The notes beneath the pieces are model-generated. The model did no database searches, was not told where the DNA came from, and saw nothing but the letters and a program-made list of their open reading frames with translations. A stretch of 64,000 nucleotides of DNA, from assembly GCA_036346395.1 (NCBI GenBank), contig CM070594.1, positions 21,113,385 through 21,177,384 on the forward strand. Reading direction: 5' to 3'. The stretch is from Hsuehochloa calcarea. Lineage: Eukaryota > Streptophyta > Magnoliopsida > Poales > Poaceae. Of this stretch, positions 34,070 to 43,408 are shown piece by piece. Both the position numbers and the translations under genes were made by a program. Each line of letters starts with the position of its first letter. The stretch's first letter is position 1.

Positions 34070-35624
34070 TAGGGCGGTTCATTCGGTTTTTTCGGTAAAT
34101 ATAGTTCGGTAAATACGATAAATATGGTGTATACGGTAAATACGATATTGTTAATTTGGTAAATATGGTATTATTTAAAATACGGTTCTGTGTCAGTAAA
34201 TACCACTTTATTTCGATGTGGCATCGGTAAATACTATATTTACCAAAGTTGATTCGAATTGCGAACGACATTGCAAGTTTGTGACGTTATTAGACATTTA
34301 GACTTACTGACTTAGTCCACCACGGCACCATGTGACCACAGTCCACAGGCACTAGTCGATAGTCATCCAGCTGTCTAGGGCTCCAGGCTCCAGCCCCAGT
34401 CGGGCAACCCCTTAAATAGAGGCCAAAGTCACCAGCGGCAACAGACAACACTAGGCCAGTAGCCAGTAGCACATCAGGCAGCCACTGATTAGTACATTAC
34501 CATAATTCCATAAAGACCATTTACCACTAAGTTCATTTTACCAAATAATGTGAAATTTTATCAAAATTTTGTAGCGTATTCGAGTCCACGCCTCCTGAGC
34601 CCTCACACGTTGTGAAGCCACCAAGAACACCATTCGCTTGTCTTCTTCCCCAATTCTTTCGCCAAAAGGAGCAGACATGGGCGCCGCTCGCAAGGTGGTG
34701 CCCATCTTGGCGCTGCTGCTGCTTCACTTGGCACGTGCTATTAACGACCCCGACGTCGAGGCCGCGACGCTGCTCGTGTTCAAGCACACGTCCGTGGCTG
34801 CCGATCGGAGTGGTGTGCTCGCGAGCTGGGCCAACTCCACCTCGGGCTCGCTGTGAGCGTGGGTCCACATATCGTGCGTCAGCGGCCGCGGTTGCGCGCT
34901 CGACCTCAGCGGCAAGTCGCTCGCCGGCCGGCTTCGCCTCGACACCCTGCTCGCACTCCCCGTGCTCCAGAGCCTTGACTTTCGCGGCAATGCCTTCCAG
35001 GTGGCCCGCCGCCTCGCGGCGGATATGCAGCCGCACCGGCTGGGTGGTGTGGGAACGACGGACGAGCGGAGGTAGTTGCGCTTCGGCATAGGCCCCTGGC
35101 GCGGGACCGGCGGATCAGTGGAGGTAGTGGCGCTCTAGCACTAGCCCCGATAAGGGAAAGGCGAAGGTAGTAGCGCTCTGGCACCGGCTCCCGATGTGGG
35201 ATCGGCGGACCGCGGACGGGTGGAAGCAGCGGCACCGGCTTAGCGGGTGGCCCAGGCAAGGCGAAAGTAGTGCACGGGTCGCTGGGTGCCACTTGGTTGC
35301 TGGCTCGCTGTAGCTGGGGTGGCACAAGTCAAAAAGAGAGAGAGAGAGATAGAGGGAGGGGATTGCTTGCTTTGCTAGGTTATAGGTGAGTGTTGTGCCG
35401 GAGTGCGGGATGGGCTGATAGGCTGGTTGGGCTGCGCCTGCGTGGGGATCGGCTATTCGGCTGGATTAATTTCGGTACTTTCGTTTTTTTTGGGTTTAAG
35501 CCAATTTTTACCAGAAAAACTGAACCCCCAAAAAACTTGATTTTTAGATCTCGTACCAAATACCGGTCCGGTTGACCTGTACGGTTCGGTTTTTTTCGGT
35601 TCGGTGCCAATATACACAACCCTA
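34070..35624 (+). mobile_element. Non-autonomous hAT element carrying a gene fragment
   Basis: Left end TAGGGCGGTTCATTCGG; right end, read on the minus strand, TAGGGTTGTGTATATTGG. Both sides continue into CGGTTTTTTTCGGTTCGG subterminal words. The flanks are the perfect 8-bp duplication CTCGCCTC (34062-34069 and 35625-35632), the hAT hallmark. No transposase is inside. Instead it holds a receptor-like gene fragment (34677-35070), a set of short GC-rich repeats (GGAGGTAGTNGCGCT-like near 35070, 35125 and 35165), and a GA-rich run near 35335. Strand is arbitrary and follows the captured gene. Confidence 0.85.
34677..35070 (+). pseudogene. Captured LRR receptor (BRI1-like) 5' fragment
   Basis: The start MGAARKVVPILALLLLHLARA looks like a signal peptide. 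It is followed by EAATLLVFKHTSVAA and VLASWANSTSGS, an in-frame TGA at 34854, then AWVHISCVSGRGCALDLSG and LAGRLRLDTLL, ALPVLQSLDFRGNAF. This is the LRRNT cap and first leucine-rich repeat of a plant LRR receptor kinase; wording and spacing are closest to BRI1-like (BRL) receptors. Similarity stops near 35020. About 110 bases of leader-like sequence precede the ATG. No kinase part is present. The fragment sits wholly inside a hAT element, so it was probably copied from a host gene by transduplication. Confidence 0.65.
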
Positions 35625-35632
35625 CTCGCCTC

Positions 35633-36279
35633 CTCCGTGCCCGGTAGCCCTATCTGACGGGGGTTCTTGACCAGGTCAACATTTTCGGTCAAAATCAGAG
35701 TCTCTGTCAAAGTAGGCTCACATATCAGAGGCTCACTCTATAACGGTTACCAACCTACAACCAATACTTAAAGGATGTCTAATACCCTTTACTACGACCA
35801 AACTAGTTGACGACCAGTTTGAGTCATGAGACGGCCAGCTATGGACACCATCTGACCACCCATACGGTTTTGGGCAATCCCTAACGTGCTAACTGGTCGG
35901 AAGACATGACAGTTTCCCATGTGACTAACATGAGAGCGGTTATGATACGGATTACCGGGTCTTCACGACGTAGGATCGAGGGGGATAAATAGAGAAAGCC
36001 TATTGAGAAGCAAATCTTGGCAACACACTCCAATGAGATAGCCTCCAACAAAGAACTCAATCAACAATCTCTCTAATTGAGCGATCAGTGTCCATACATC
36101 AAATCATACGATGCTCCTTACAATCCATAGGAAATACAAGGACAAGATGGGGGAACTCCCAACCTAGGGGATCTAACCCTAGGCAAGAGCAAAGCTCAAG
36201 TCTTCTTTCTGTTTTCTCTCCCTTCTTTGTGGGGTGGAGGGGCCCCTTTTATAGTGGGGGTCGGGTTGGAGACGTTCGG
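35633..36279. repeat. LTR-like sequence
   Basis: Contains GGATAAATAGAGAAAGCC near 35970, a TATA-like word, and a leader-like A-rich segment with AACTCAATCAACAATCTCTC. The arrangement resembles an LTR promoter and R region, but I could not define TG...CA ends or a partner copy. No gene. Confidence 0.35.
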
Positions 36280-36540
36280 TTCGGCTAAAGCGTCGGCGAT
36301 CGGCCGGGCGTGGGAGGCCGGCCTCGGCCGGAGTGGGTGGCCCGTCGGCCGGCGTCGAGGTCGAACCGCCGTTGAACTGCTCGGCCGGCGTCGGACCGTT
36401 CGGGAGCAACAGCCGGATCGAGTTGGGAAGTTTGGTTCGGTCCAGCGTCGGCCGATCGGCCGGATGGCGGCCGGCCCGGCCGGCGTGGGGACGGTCGGCC
36501 GGCGTGGGAGGCCGGTCGGCCGGTCTGGAACAATGAGCGA
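36280..36540. repeat. CGGCCGGCGTCGG-rich segment
   Basis: Dense with GGCCGG, TCGGCCGG and GGCGTCGGACCGTT words. The order GCTCGGCCGGCGTCGGACCG then TTCGGTC..GCGTCGGCC recurs in the same orientation at 41052-41115, so the two may be parts of an LTR pair flanking the gypsy element between them. Confidence 0.5.
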
Positions 36541-36771
36541 CCCTTTGTCTCCCGGTCATCATTCCTCTTGCCATCTTCTCCGCAAAAGCGATTAAACATA
36601 CATATGGAGCATGAGGTAGCATCCACTCGGAGATATCAAAGCGAGACTCAAGTAAGGCGACTTCACCTCAATGTTAAGTTGTTGTGTTCGCGCTCTTGTC
36701 ATTGGTCCCTTGGGCGTGATGGAGGTGACTTGGCCTCCTTGGAGTTGATGGAGTTGGTGTCGATGTCCTCA

Positions 36772-37951
36772 TCATCCCCCTTCTTGGAAAGGTCGTCCTC
36801 GACTCGATGTGTTCAGCTCCAAGAATGGTGATAAGTCCGCCACATTAAAGGTATTGGCACATCTATCATTGATCTTCTTGAGCACTTTGAAAGGTCCGTC
36901 GCGTGGCTTCAACTTGGAGGGCCTCGGTGGGAAACGGTCTTTGCGAAGGTGAATCCATACCAAGTCGCGGGCTCAAATAGCATTTGCTTCTTGTGCATAT
37001 TGGCCTACGTGCATAGGCGGGTTTTCTTTTCAATTTCCTCCGGGTTTTGAGGTGAATTTTCTTCACGAAGTCGGCTCGCTTGGAGGCTTCCATGTTGACT
37101 CGTTCTTGTAGTGGTAGTGGAAGAAGATCAAGTGGTGTAAATGGTTTGAAGCCATACACCACTTCGAAAGGGCACGTGTTGGTGGTGGAGTGAACGGCGC
37201 GGTTGTAGGCGAACTCCACGTGAGGTAGGCATTCTTCCCACTCTTTGAGGCTCTTCTTGATCATGGTCCTTAAAAGACTTGACAGTGTGCGATTCACAAC
37301 CTCAGTTTGGCCGTCGGTTTGCGGGTGGCGGTGGTGGAAAAGCGACTTGGTGCCAAGTTTTGCCCACAAAGTCTTCCAAAATAGCTCATGAATTTGACAT
37401 CGCGATCGGAGACGATCGTCCTAGGCATTCCATGGAGGCGTACAATCTCCCTGAAAAACAGGTTAGCTACATGGGAAGCATCGTCGCATTTATGACAAGC
37501 AATAAAATGAGCCATTTTGGAGAATCTATCAACAATCACAAAAACTGAATCCTTACCGTCTTCGTTCTAGGTAAGCCCAATACAAAGTCCATGCTAATGT
37601 CCTCCCAAGGAGCACCGGGAATGGGAAGCGGGGTATACAAACCGTGGGGATTGAGCTTGGACTTCGCTTGTGACACGTGATGCACCGTTGAACATACCTC
37701 TGAGCGTCTCGTCGCATTTTAGGCCAATAGTAGTGATCGGAGAGCATGGTGTAGGTCTTTTCCCTTCCAAAGTGTCCCATTAAGCCGCCAGCATGAGACT
37801 CCGGTACGGCGCATGGGCTCAAGCTCTCGCGGACATATCCCTTGTCAAGTAGGGCTTGCACTTGACGTTGGATCTCCTTGGTCTCCTCGGGATTGGCGCA
37901 GACAGGCCGGTTGGGAAGTGGAGCCAGGAGTGAGGTCAATTCGATGCTCAA
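36772..37951 (-). pseudogene. Gypsy integrase with in-frame loss of RT/RNase H
   Basis: Reading down the minus strand: QRQVQALLDKGYVRESLSPC (start of RT) runs straight, in frame, into ESHAGGLMGHFGREKTY and CITCHKR (integrase H2C2 finger) at about 37805. Then follow MIVDRFSKMAHFIACHK with the first catalytic Asp, IVSDRDVKFMSYF with the second, HHRHPQTDGQTEVVNRTL with the Glu, and a C-terminal WIHLRKDRFPPRP and FNVADLSPFLE. Frameshifts occur near 37550, 37330 and 36870. No chromodomain was seen. The fusion removes all polymerase residues, so this element could move only with help. Confidence 0.8.
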
Positions 37952-38700
37952 TCCCTCTCAAAGGAGGAAGCCCGCGGAATCTCCTCGGGAAGGCGTCCTC
38001 AAATTCCTGCAAGAGAAAAGAAAGAGCACTTGGAAGAGGGGGTGAGTCATTAGTTGAAAGAATAAGGTCCTTGCACACTAAAAAGAGGGGGCATATGGTG
38101 GAGTCCCTCCTCACTCCTCTCACATCTGATTTGGTAGCTAGCATGACTAAAGCTCTCTCCTCTCCTTTCTTTTGGCCGCTCTTGTGGGTTTTGTGGTTCT
38201 CACACACCGAAGGGTGGCTCTCATTCTTCTTCTGTCTCCTTGGCAGGTAGCAACCCGTGGAGCATTGTCAGCGATGATCTGGCTGGGAGTCATGGGACGG
38301 AGCACCACTTCTTGGTTATGCCATTTGAACTTGTAGTGGTTGGTTCGGCCCTCATGTGTCACCGCTCGATCGTACTGCCACGGCCTCCCCAACAGGAGGT
38401 GGCACACCGTCATGGGCACCACATCACACTCCACCGAGTCGGCGTAGGCTCCAATTTGGAAAGTGACCTTTGTCATGTATTGCACCTTGACCGTGCCACA
38501 ATCACTTAACCATTGTACATGGTAAGGGTGAGGATGCTTCTCCAATTTGAGTCCCAACTTCGAGCACAGTTCTTGGCTTGCAAGGTTGTGACAACTCCCG
38601 CCATCAATAATCACTTTGATGGATTTTCCTTGTATGCCAGCCTTGGTTTGAAATAAATTGGTCCTTTGCTCGGGCTCATCTTGTTTACGGACCGTCAAAG
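37845..38700 (-). pseudogene. Gypsy aspartic protease and linker
   Basis: NLFQTKAGIQGKSIKVIIDGG with SCHNLAS gives the retropepsin active-site region (IDGGS in place of the more usual DSGA/DTGS). CDVVPMTVCHLLLGRPWQYD is the C-terminal flap/LLGRPW segment. The linker then reads LLQEFEDAFPRRF and LPPLRGIEHRIDL, the standard approach to RT. A frameshift near 37900 shifts the frame before the deletion junction. Confidence 0.8.
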
Positions 38701-38839
38701 TCTTCTTTGTGACAATGAGAGCGGGCTCATATCAAAGTCACAAAAGAGTGGGTCTTGGACCTCTTCTTCTTGGGCATCTTCACGGTTAGCAATCTCATTT
38801 AATCTCTCGGCCTCTTCATTACTATCAGTTCATATTCTC

Positions 38840-40150
38840 CTCTTGGTCACAATCATGGTTGGTGTTTGGGCACTCCTTGCAATGTGCCCACGGCCCAAAC
38901 ACTTGAAACATTGGATCTCACGGCTCTTGGCGGTGGATCCGTGAAGAAGACCCACTTATTCTTTGGAGCTCGCCGGGTAAGGGGTGTGGGTGCTTCTTTG
39001 GTGCGGGGTGGTGGTTGGAGGCCTTATGCTTGGCGCCTCCACCACTCCCTTGGGTGTAGCTCTTCTCGAGTGGGCTCTTGGAGGTTGATTTGTTGCTATA
39101 TGTTGTAGCCACAGGCGTGAAAGTTGTATAGCTACGGGCATTCTTTGAATCTTGTTGCACTTGCCTCTCCCCTTGGTGGCTTGGTGCACTAGCTCGACCA
39201 CGTTGTTGTATGGTTGGAACTCTGTGATCCTCTTGATGGAGTAGCTCAAGCCCGACATGAAGCAGGCCATGGTTTGTTCTTACGCCTCTTGTATGTTGGC
39301 TCGTATCATGGCTTTCTCAATCTCCTTATAGTACTCCTCAACGATCCAGGTTGCCTTGCTTCATGTTTTGCAATTGGTCATACAAGTCCCTCTTGTAATG
39401 CTTGGGCACAAATCTTGCCCTCATCTCATGCTTCATCTCAACCCAAGGCGCTCTGGCCTCTCATTGCGGGCTTCCCTTTGGTTGATTACATGTCCCACCA
39501 TATGAGTGCATAGTCATCAAACTCAGCCGATGCCATTGCTAGTTTCTTCTCTTGAGTAATTATGCGGTAGAAATATTTTATCCACTTTCAACTCCCAAGT
39601 GAGATATGCTACGGATTCGGACCTCCATCAAATTTGGGTATGGTGAACTTTAGCTTCCCAAACCTTTCCTCTTCACGCTCATCTGGGTACCTTCGCGGGG
39701 GCCATCACGCGATCTCGGCTCCCATCCATCATCATAGTGATCGGCAATGCCTTCATTCTTCTTGGTGGAGGTGGGTGAGCTTGGTGATGGTGGGTGCGGT
39801 CCCTTCTTGCTTGCTCTCGAGCGAGCGCTCGGCGGTTCTGCATCGGTCTCATCAATTCAACCTCTTGTGCTCCCAGCGGAGTCGCTCGAAGTTCCCTAAT
39901 GATGTCGGCCACGAGGTTGGCTCGGAGAACCCGAATTGTTGGTTGATCTCGATCTCCAAGTCCCTTTAGTCTTGGCCATTGTTTCTGGATCTCTTGTGAA
40001 GGCGCCCCTCAAGGCATTGAGCTGCGTTTGAGTGACACAATCGATTGCCCAACTCATCTCCTGCTGCGAGGTGGCCTCCTCGACATGGTTAGTAGCCAAC
40101 AAAGAGAAACAAAGTTTAGCTTGTAAAGAAAATATGTGAAATCTCACTCT
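38840..40150 (-). pseudogene. Gypsy gag
   Basis: Zinc knuckle near 38865-38915 reads C-FK-C-LGRG-H-IARS, and one missing base moves the final cysteine out of frame. The Retrotrans_gag core at about 39280-39640 shows KFDGG, KKLAMASAEFDDYALIWW and KPWPASCRA-like residues across several shifts. The N-terminal part at 39679-40147 has ELRATPLGAQEVELMRP and ARRDRTHHHQ. Function: RNA packaging. Non-functional here. Confidence 0.7.
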
Positions 40151-40896
40151 CCCTCACCTTCCACGCTTAACCAAGTCCTTGTACTCCCTCACGGATTGTG
40201 GAAGAGGATTGAGAGAGTTCTTTCTTTGGAGACCTTGAACACACACAATTTATGTGGAGCTTGGAAGGGTGAGTAAACAAAACAAACACAAAGCAATTTC
40301 AAGTGAAATAATGCTAAAAGGAATCCAAACTAGATTGCAATAGCCTAGGTGCCGATCCCAAGTCAAAAGAACCCACTCACACTTCCAAAGATGATGGTAC
40401 TAGAATGCAACCAAAGGTAATGAGCTAAAGCAAAGGATGGAAGTGAAGGTAGAATTAGCTCGTGTTGCACTAGTAAGGGAAGACGCTAGTTCGATCGCAA
40501 AGTTGTAGGGCTATAGATTGCATATGTCAATAAGAATGCACCAACATGTAGGGGCGTGCGGGAAAGGTATTTGAGTTGGCTTTCCTTCCCCTTTTCTTTC
40601 TCTCTTTTTTTGATGCCTTGTTGGGACAACTCTCTTGACTTTTCTTTTACTGTTCTGTTTTGGAGGAAGGTATTTCTTTGTTGCCCAACTCAAATCATAT
40701 GAATTTCCGACTGATTCACGCTCTCTGAATGGATCTAGGTGCACCGATTATTTTACACATGCAAAGCCAAGCAATCATGGATGAACTAGTCGACTAGGAG
40801 CAAAGGTATTCGCAAAGGTTCGATAAAGGCTTACAAGGCTCAAAGTCGAGGTTGAAGCGTTGCGATTTACGGAAAGTTCTTTATTGTTTTTCCCCA
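40151..40896. other. Leader-like region, no gene
   Basis: Between gag and the CGG-rich segment. No primer binding site was recognised and no coding signature was seen. Confidence 0.4.
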
Positions 40897-41476
40897 GGCG
40901 GTCCGAGCCGGTGTGTCAACGATCGGACCGGTCGTCAGCAGTCGGACGGTGCGTCCAGCGGTCGGACGGTCGGCCACCGGTTGAACCGTTGGTTGGCCGG
41001 TCGACCGATTTCACGAACGAGCCCGGATCCGATCGGCGAAATGGCGACTTGGCTCGGCCGGCGTCGGACCGTTGGAACGACAAGTTCGGTCTAGGCGTCG
41101 GCCGTCGGCCGGAGTGGGCGGCCGAAAGACGTGATAGTTCAAGACTCAATAGAGGAATGTGCGTGAAGATTAAAGGTGCCTTTAGCGGCATTAATAGCCA
41201 CCCCTTCAATAGCTATAAAGGGATAGTTCAAGACCACATATTAGCGGCATTAACAACCACCCCTTCAATAGCTATAAAATAGAAACATCTGTAATAGGCA
41301 TTATTCATCATTCAAATTCAAGTTCATAGAGTCTATAACATCCCCATTGTATTCATACATACACTCAGCTTGTACACAACAATAAAAGATCTTTGTTTTG
41401 ATAGTGTTCTAGTATCATTTTCTCGAGTAACTTTGATAGGGAACCCCGTGTTTCGATCATTGACAGTTGGCGTTAG
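40897..41476 (+). repeat. LTR-like sequence with duplicated TATA segment
   Basis: CGGTCGGACGG/GGCCGGCGTCGG words (40897-41130) are followed by two copies of a unit starting GATAGTTCAAGAC (41132 and 41222), each ending CCCCTTCAATAGCTATAAA. A transcribed-looking A/C-rich leader follows, then ACAATAAAAG near 41380 and an end CGATCATTGACA before GTTGGCG. This has the order TATA, leader, polyA signal, CA and primer-site-like word of a plus-oriented LTR. Its TG start and duplication were not found. Confidence 0.5.
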
Positions 41477-41605
41477 AATTGAAATAACGACTAGTAATAA
41501 GCCATGCTAGTTTTAACCCACAATAAAAATGTTGGAATACTCATTGCACTAGTTTTTGATTATCGATCCTCTCTTAAATGAACAATAATTAATTTATTAT
41601 TACTC

Positions 41606-42301
41606 TTAACATAACTTATGCCCATCAAATGGCAAAATGACCATTAAGGCCATGCTCAAAGGCCCTGCTCCACTAGTGCCGCTATCGGGAGTAGGATTGA
41701 CTCCAAGCTCTAAGGCACCTTGATAACCAAGTGGGAATTGTGGTGGCCCATAGATGCCCATCACAGTGTCTTGGAATGTCTTGATGGCGCTTTCCTTTAT
41801 AACGTCACGTTGTCCAACTAGCTCTTCCTTGAATTTCACCAGATCATCCAATCCCATTTCTTGAATCTTGCCATCTAGCAAACCCATCACTTGCCCCTTG
41901 CTCTCCTTCTCTATTGCTTCTTGGATCTTCTTACGTCGAGACTTTTCAGCCTCTATCATCTTTTGCATCTTTGTGTGCTCTTGAGTCAGCTCATGTAGTG
42001 TGCTTGTTATCCCAGAGCTACCTTGGCCTCCATTGCCGATGGTGATGTTGTCACGAGTGCCATCAGAAAAGAAACGATTGATGACAGAGCTAACAGAGGG
42101 GTGGCCAAAGGAGTAGGGATTACCCCCTGGAGAGAAGACGACAAGAGCAATATTTGCACCGCAGAGAATGGAGAGCTCATTAGCCTTCTTGAAGACACCA
42201 GTACGACGCTTTGAGAAGCATACTTGCCTTGTCACCTCGTTCTCGATGCGCTTGATCTCAATCTTTTGCTTACCCATTCTCGGCTTGCTCTTCACCATCA
42301 C
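41606..42301 (-). CDS. Type I (M-alpha-like) MADS-box transcription factor
   Basis: Single uninterrupted frame of 231 codons ending TAA at 41606. The MADS domain spans residues 9-70: MGKQKIEIKRIENEVTRQVC, FSKRRTGVFKKANELSILC, then ALVVFSPGGNPYSFGHPSV and INRFF. Intronless structure, FSPGG and SFGHPSVxSV are typical of type I AGL61/AGL62-like proteins, which bind CArG-like DNA and act in gametophyte and endosperm. A basic/acidic coiled-coil-like segment follows (residues 95-150), then a Gly/Pro-rich tail; there is no K-box, as expected. Start could be residue 1 (MMVKSKPR) or residue 9; the second Met gives the canonical MGKQKIEIKR. It is intact among decayed transposons. The exact orthologue is not assignable by eye. 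Confidence 0.93.
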   Translation of the reverse strand: MMVKSKPRMGKQKIEIKRIENEVTRQVCFSKRRTGVFKKANELSILCGANIALVVFSPGGNPYSFGHPSVSSVINRFFSDGTRDNITIGNGGQGSSGITSTLHELTQEHTKMQKMIEAEKSRRKKIQEAIEKESKGQVMGLLDGKIQEMGLDDLVKFKEELVGQRDVIKESAIKTFQDTVMGIYGPPQFPLGYQGALELGVNPTPDSGTSGAGPLSMALMVILPFDGHKLC

Positions 42302-42374
42302 CTAGCTAATCAATAGGTGTATGTCTCAAAACAATATGCAAGGATTGTATGTTTTGAGGGGATGATATACAACA

Positions 42375-42382
42375 TTTATATA
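42375..42382 (-). promoter_or_regulatory. TATA box of MADS-box gene
   Basis: TATATAAA on the minus strand, about 75-80 bases before the first ATG. Spacing is reasonable for a short-leader intronless gene. Confidence 0.55.
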
Positions 42383-42460
42383 GATACCAGAATAGATCAG
42401 ATGTTTTGAATAGATGAATAGGCCTAGTGTATGCCAGGTAAGTATTACCTGGATTCTGGT

Positions 42461-42905
42461 GCTAAAATATCAAGGAGGTATTACAAAGAGGAGTACTTAA
42501 TGCATGGATAGTGGACCTAGCCAAAAGTTGATATGGATGGTTACTAGAATTTTCGTATGAAATAATGAATGGATGGGCATGAATGTTAATGTTGGTGTAA
42601 AGACAACAATGCGTTACTAAGAGATCCATTTGATGTATACTATCTTTTGTGTAAGAAATAAATGCACATATTTAGTATGACTATCCTTTTCGGCCACGTA
42701 GGTAAGTTGCTTGCACTAAAATATGAAGGAGGTATTAAAAAGAGGGGTATTTAATGCTTGGACAGTGGACCCAACCAAAAGTTGATATGGATGCCTACTA
42801 GAATTGTCGTCTGAAATGATGAATGGATGGGCATGAAAGTTAATGTTGGTGTAAAGACGACAATTTGTTACTAAGAGATCCATTTGATGTGTACTATCTT
42901 CTTTG
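42461..42905. repeat. Tandem duplication (about 252-bp period) upstream of MADS gene
   Basis: Copy 1 at 42461-42652 and copy 2 at 42713-42905 share AAAATAT, AAGGAGGTATTA, AAAAGTTGATATGGATG, GAATGGATGGGCATGAA and AGAGATCCATTTGATGT with scattered differences. It lies 160-600 bases upstream of the start on the minus strand. Confidence 0.9.
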
Positions 42906-43039
42906 TTTTGTCAATCTCTCCACAAAATTATTAGTCGCCAATCTGCACGTCTTGAGGATGTGGTACTTATTAGGATTGTAGTAGGATCGTAATTTGAAAA
43001 TTGCGATCCTGAAGATTGTAAGCTTTGGGTCACTATTTT

Positions 43040-43405
43040 GGTCCTGTTTGTTTAGGCTTTTTGTCTGGCTTAAAAGCAAAAAAGCCTAAGTCTAAACAAA
43101 GTGGTGCCTTTTTTATCTGGCTTATAAAAAACTTAAGCCATTTTAAGTCTAAAAGCCATAAGCCAAGGAAGAAGTGTTTTTTTGGCTTTTGCGGAATGGA
43201 ATAACCGATTGCCACTAAAGTTCGCTGAAATTACCCACAAAATGCCATTGCATATAAATGCAAATCATTCCATTTTTTTTGCTCTTCCATCCTCCTCTTC
43301 ATACACAACTCAATAAGCCAACATCTTATAAAAAGTCAGATTACCAAACACTAAAGCTTATAAGCTGATTAAGCCAAAAAAACCTAAGCCTAAACAAACA
43401 TGGCC
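43040..43405. mobile_element. Tourist-like MITE (366 bp)
   Basis: Terminal inverted repeats GGTCCTGTTTGTTTAGGCTT and, from the right on the opposite strand, GGCCATGTTTGTTTAGGCTT. Inner parts are also partly self-complementary (AAGCC/GGCTT words). Flanked by TTT on both sides (43037-43039, 43406-43408), a 3-bp duplication as in PIF/Harbinger elements, though TTT is not the preferred TWA. Confidence 0.75.
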
Positions 43406-43408
43406 TTT

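Larger units (their letters stand above)
36772..40150 (-). mobile_element. Decayed Ty3/gypsy element, internal region
   Basis: Minus-strand gag, protease, a fused RT-start/H2C2 segment, and integrase in gypsy order. The RT and RNase H domains are missing because of an internal deletion. LTR ends and target duplication were not located; LTR-like segments lie on both sides (35633-36540 and 40897-41476). Confidence 0.75.

Noticed and set aside
36227..36622. Frames of 113-147 codons in the CGGCCGG-rich segment
   Set aside because: Repetitive Gly/Arg/Ala/Pro translations in every frame reflect palindromic GC repeats, not coding.
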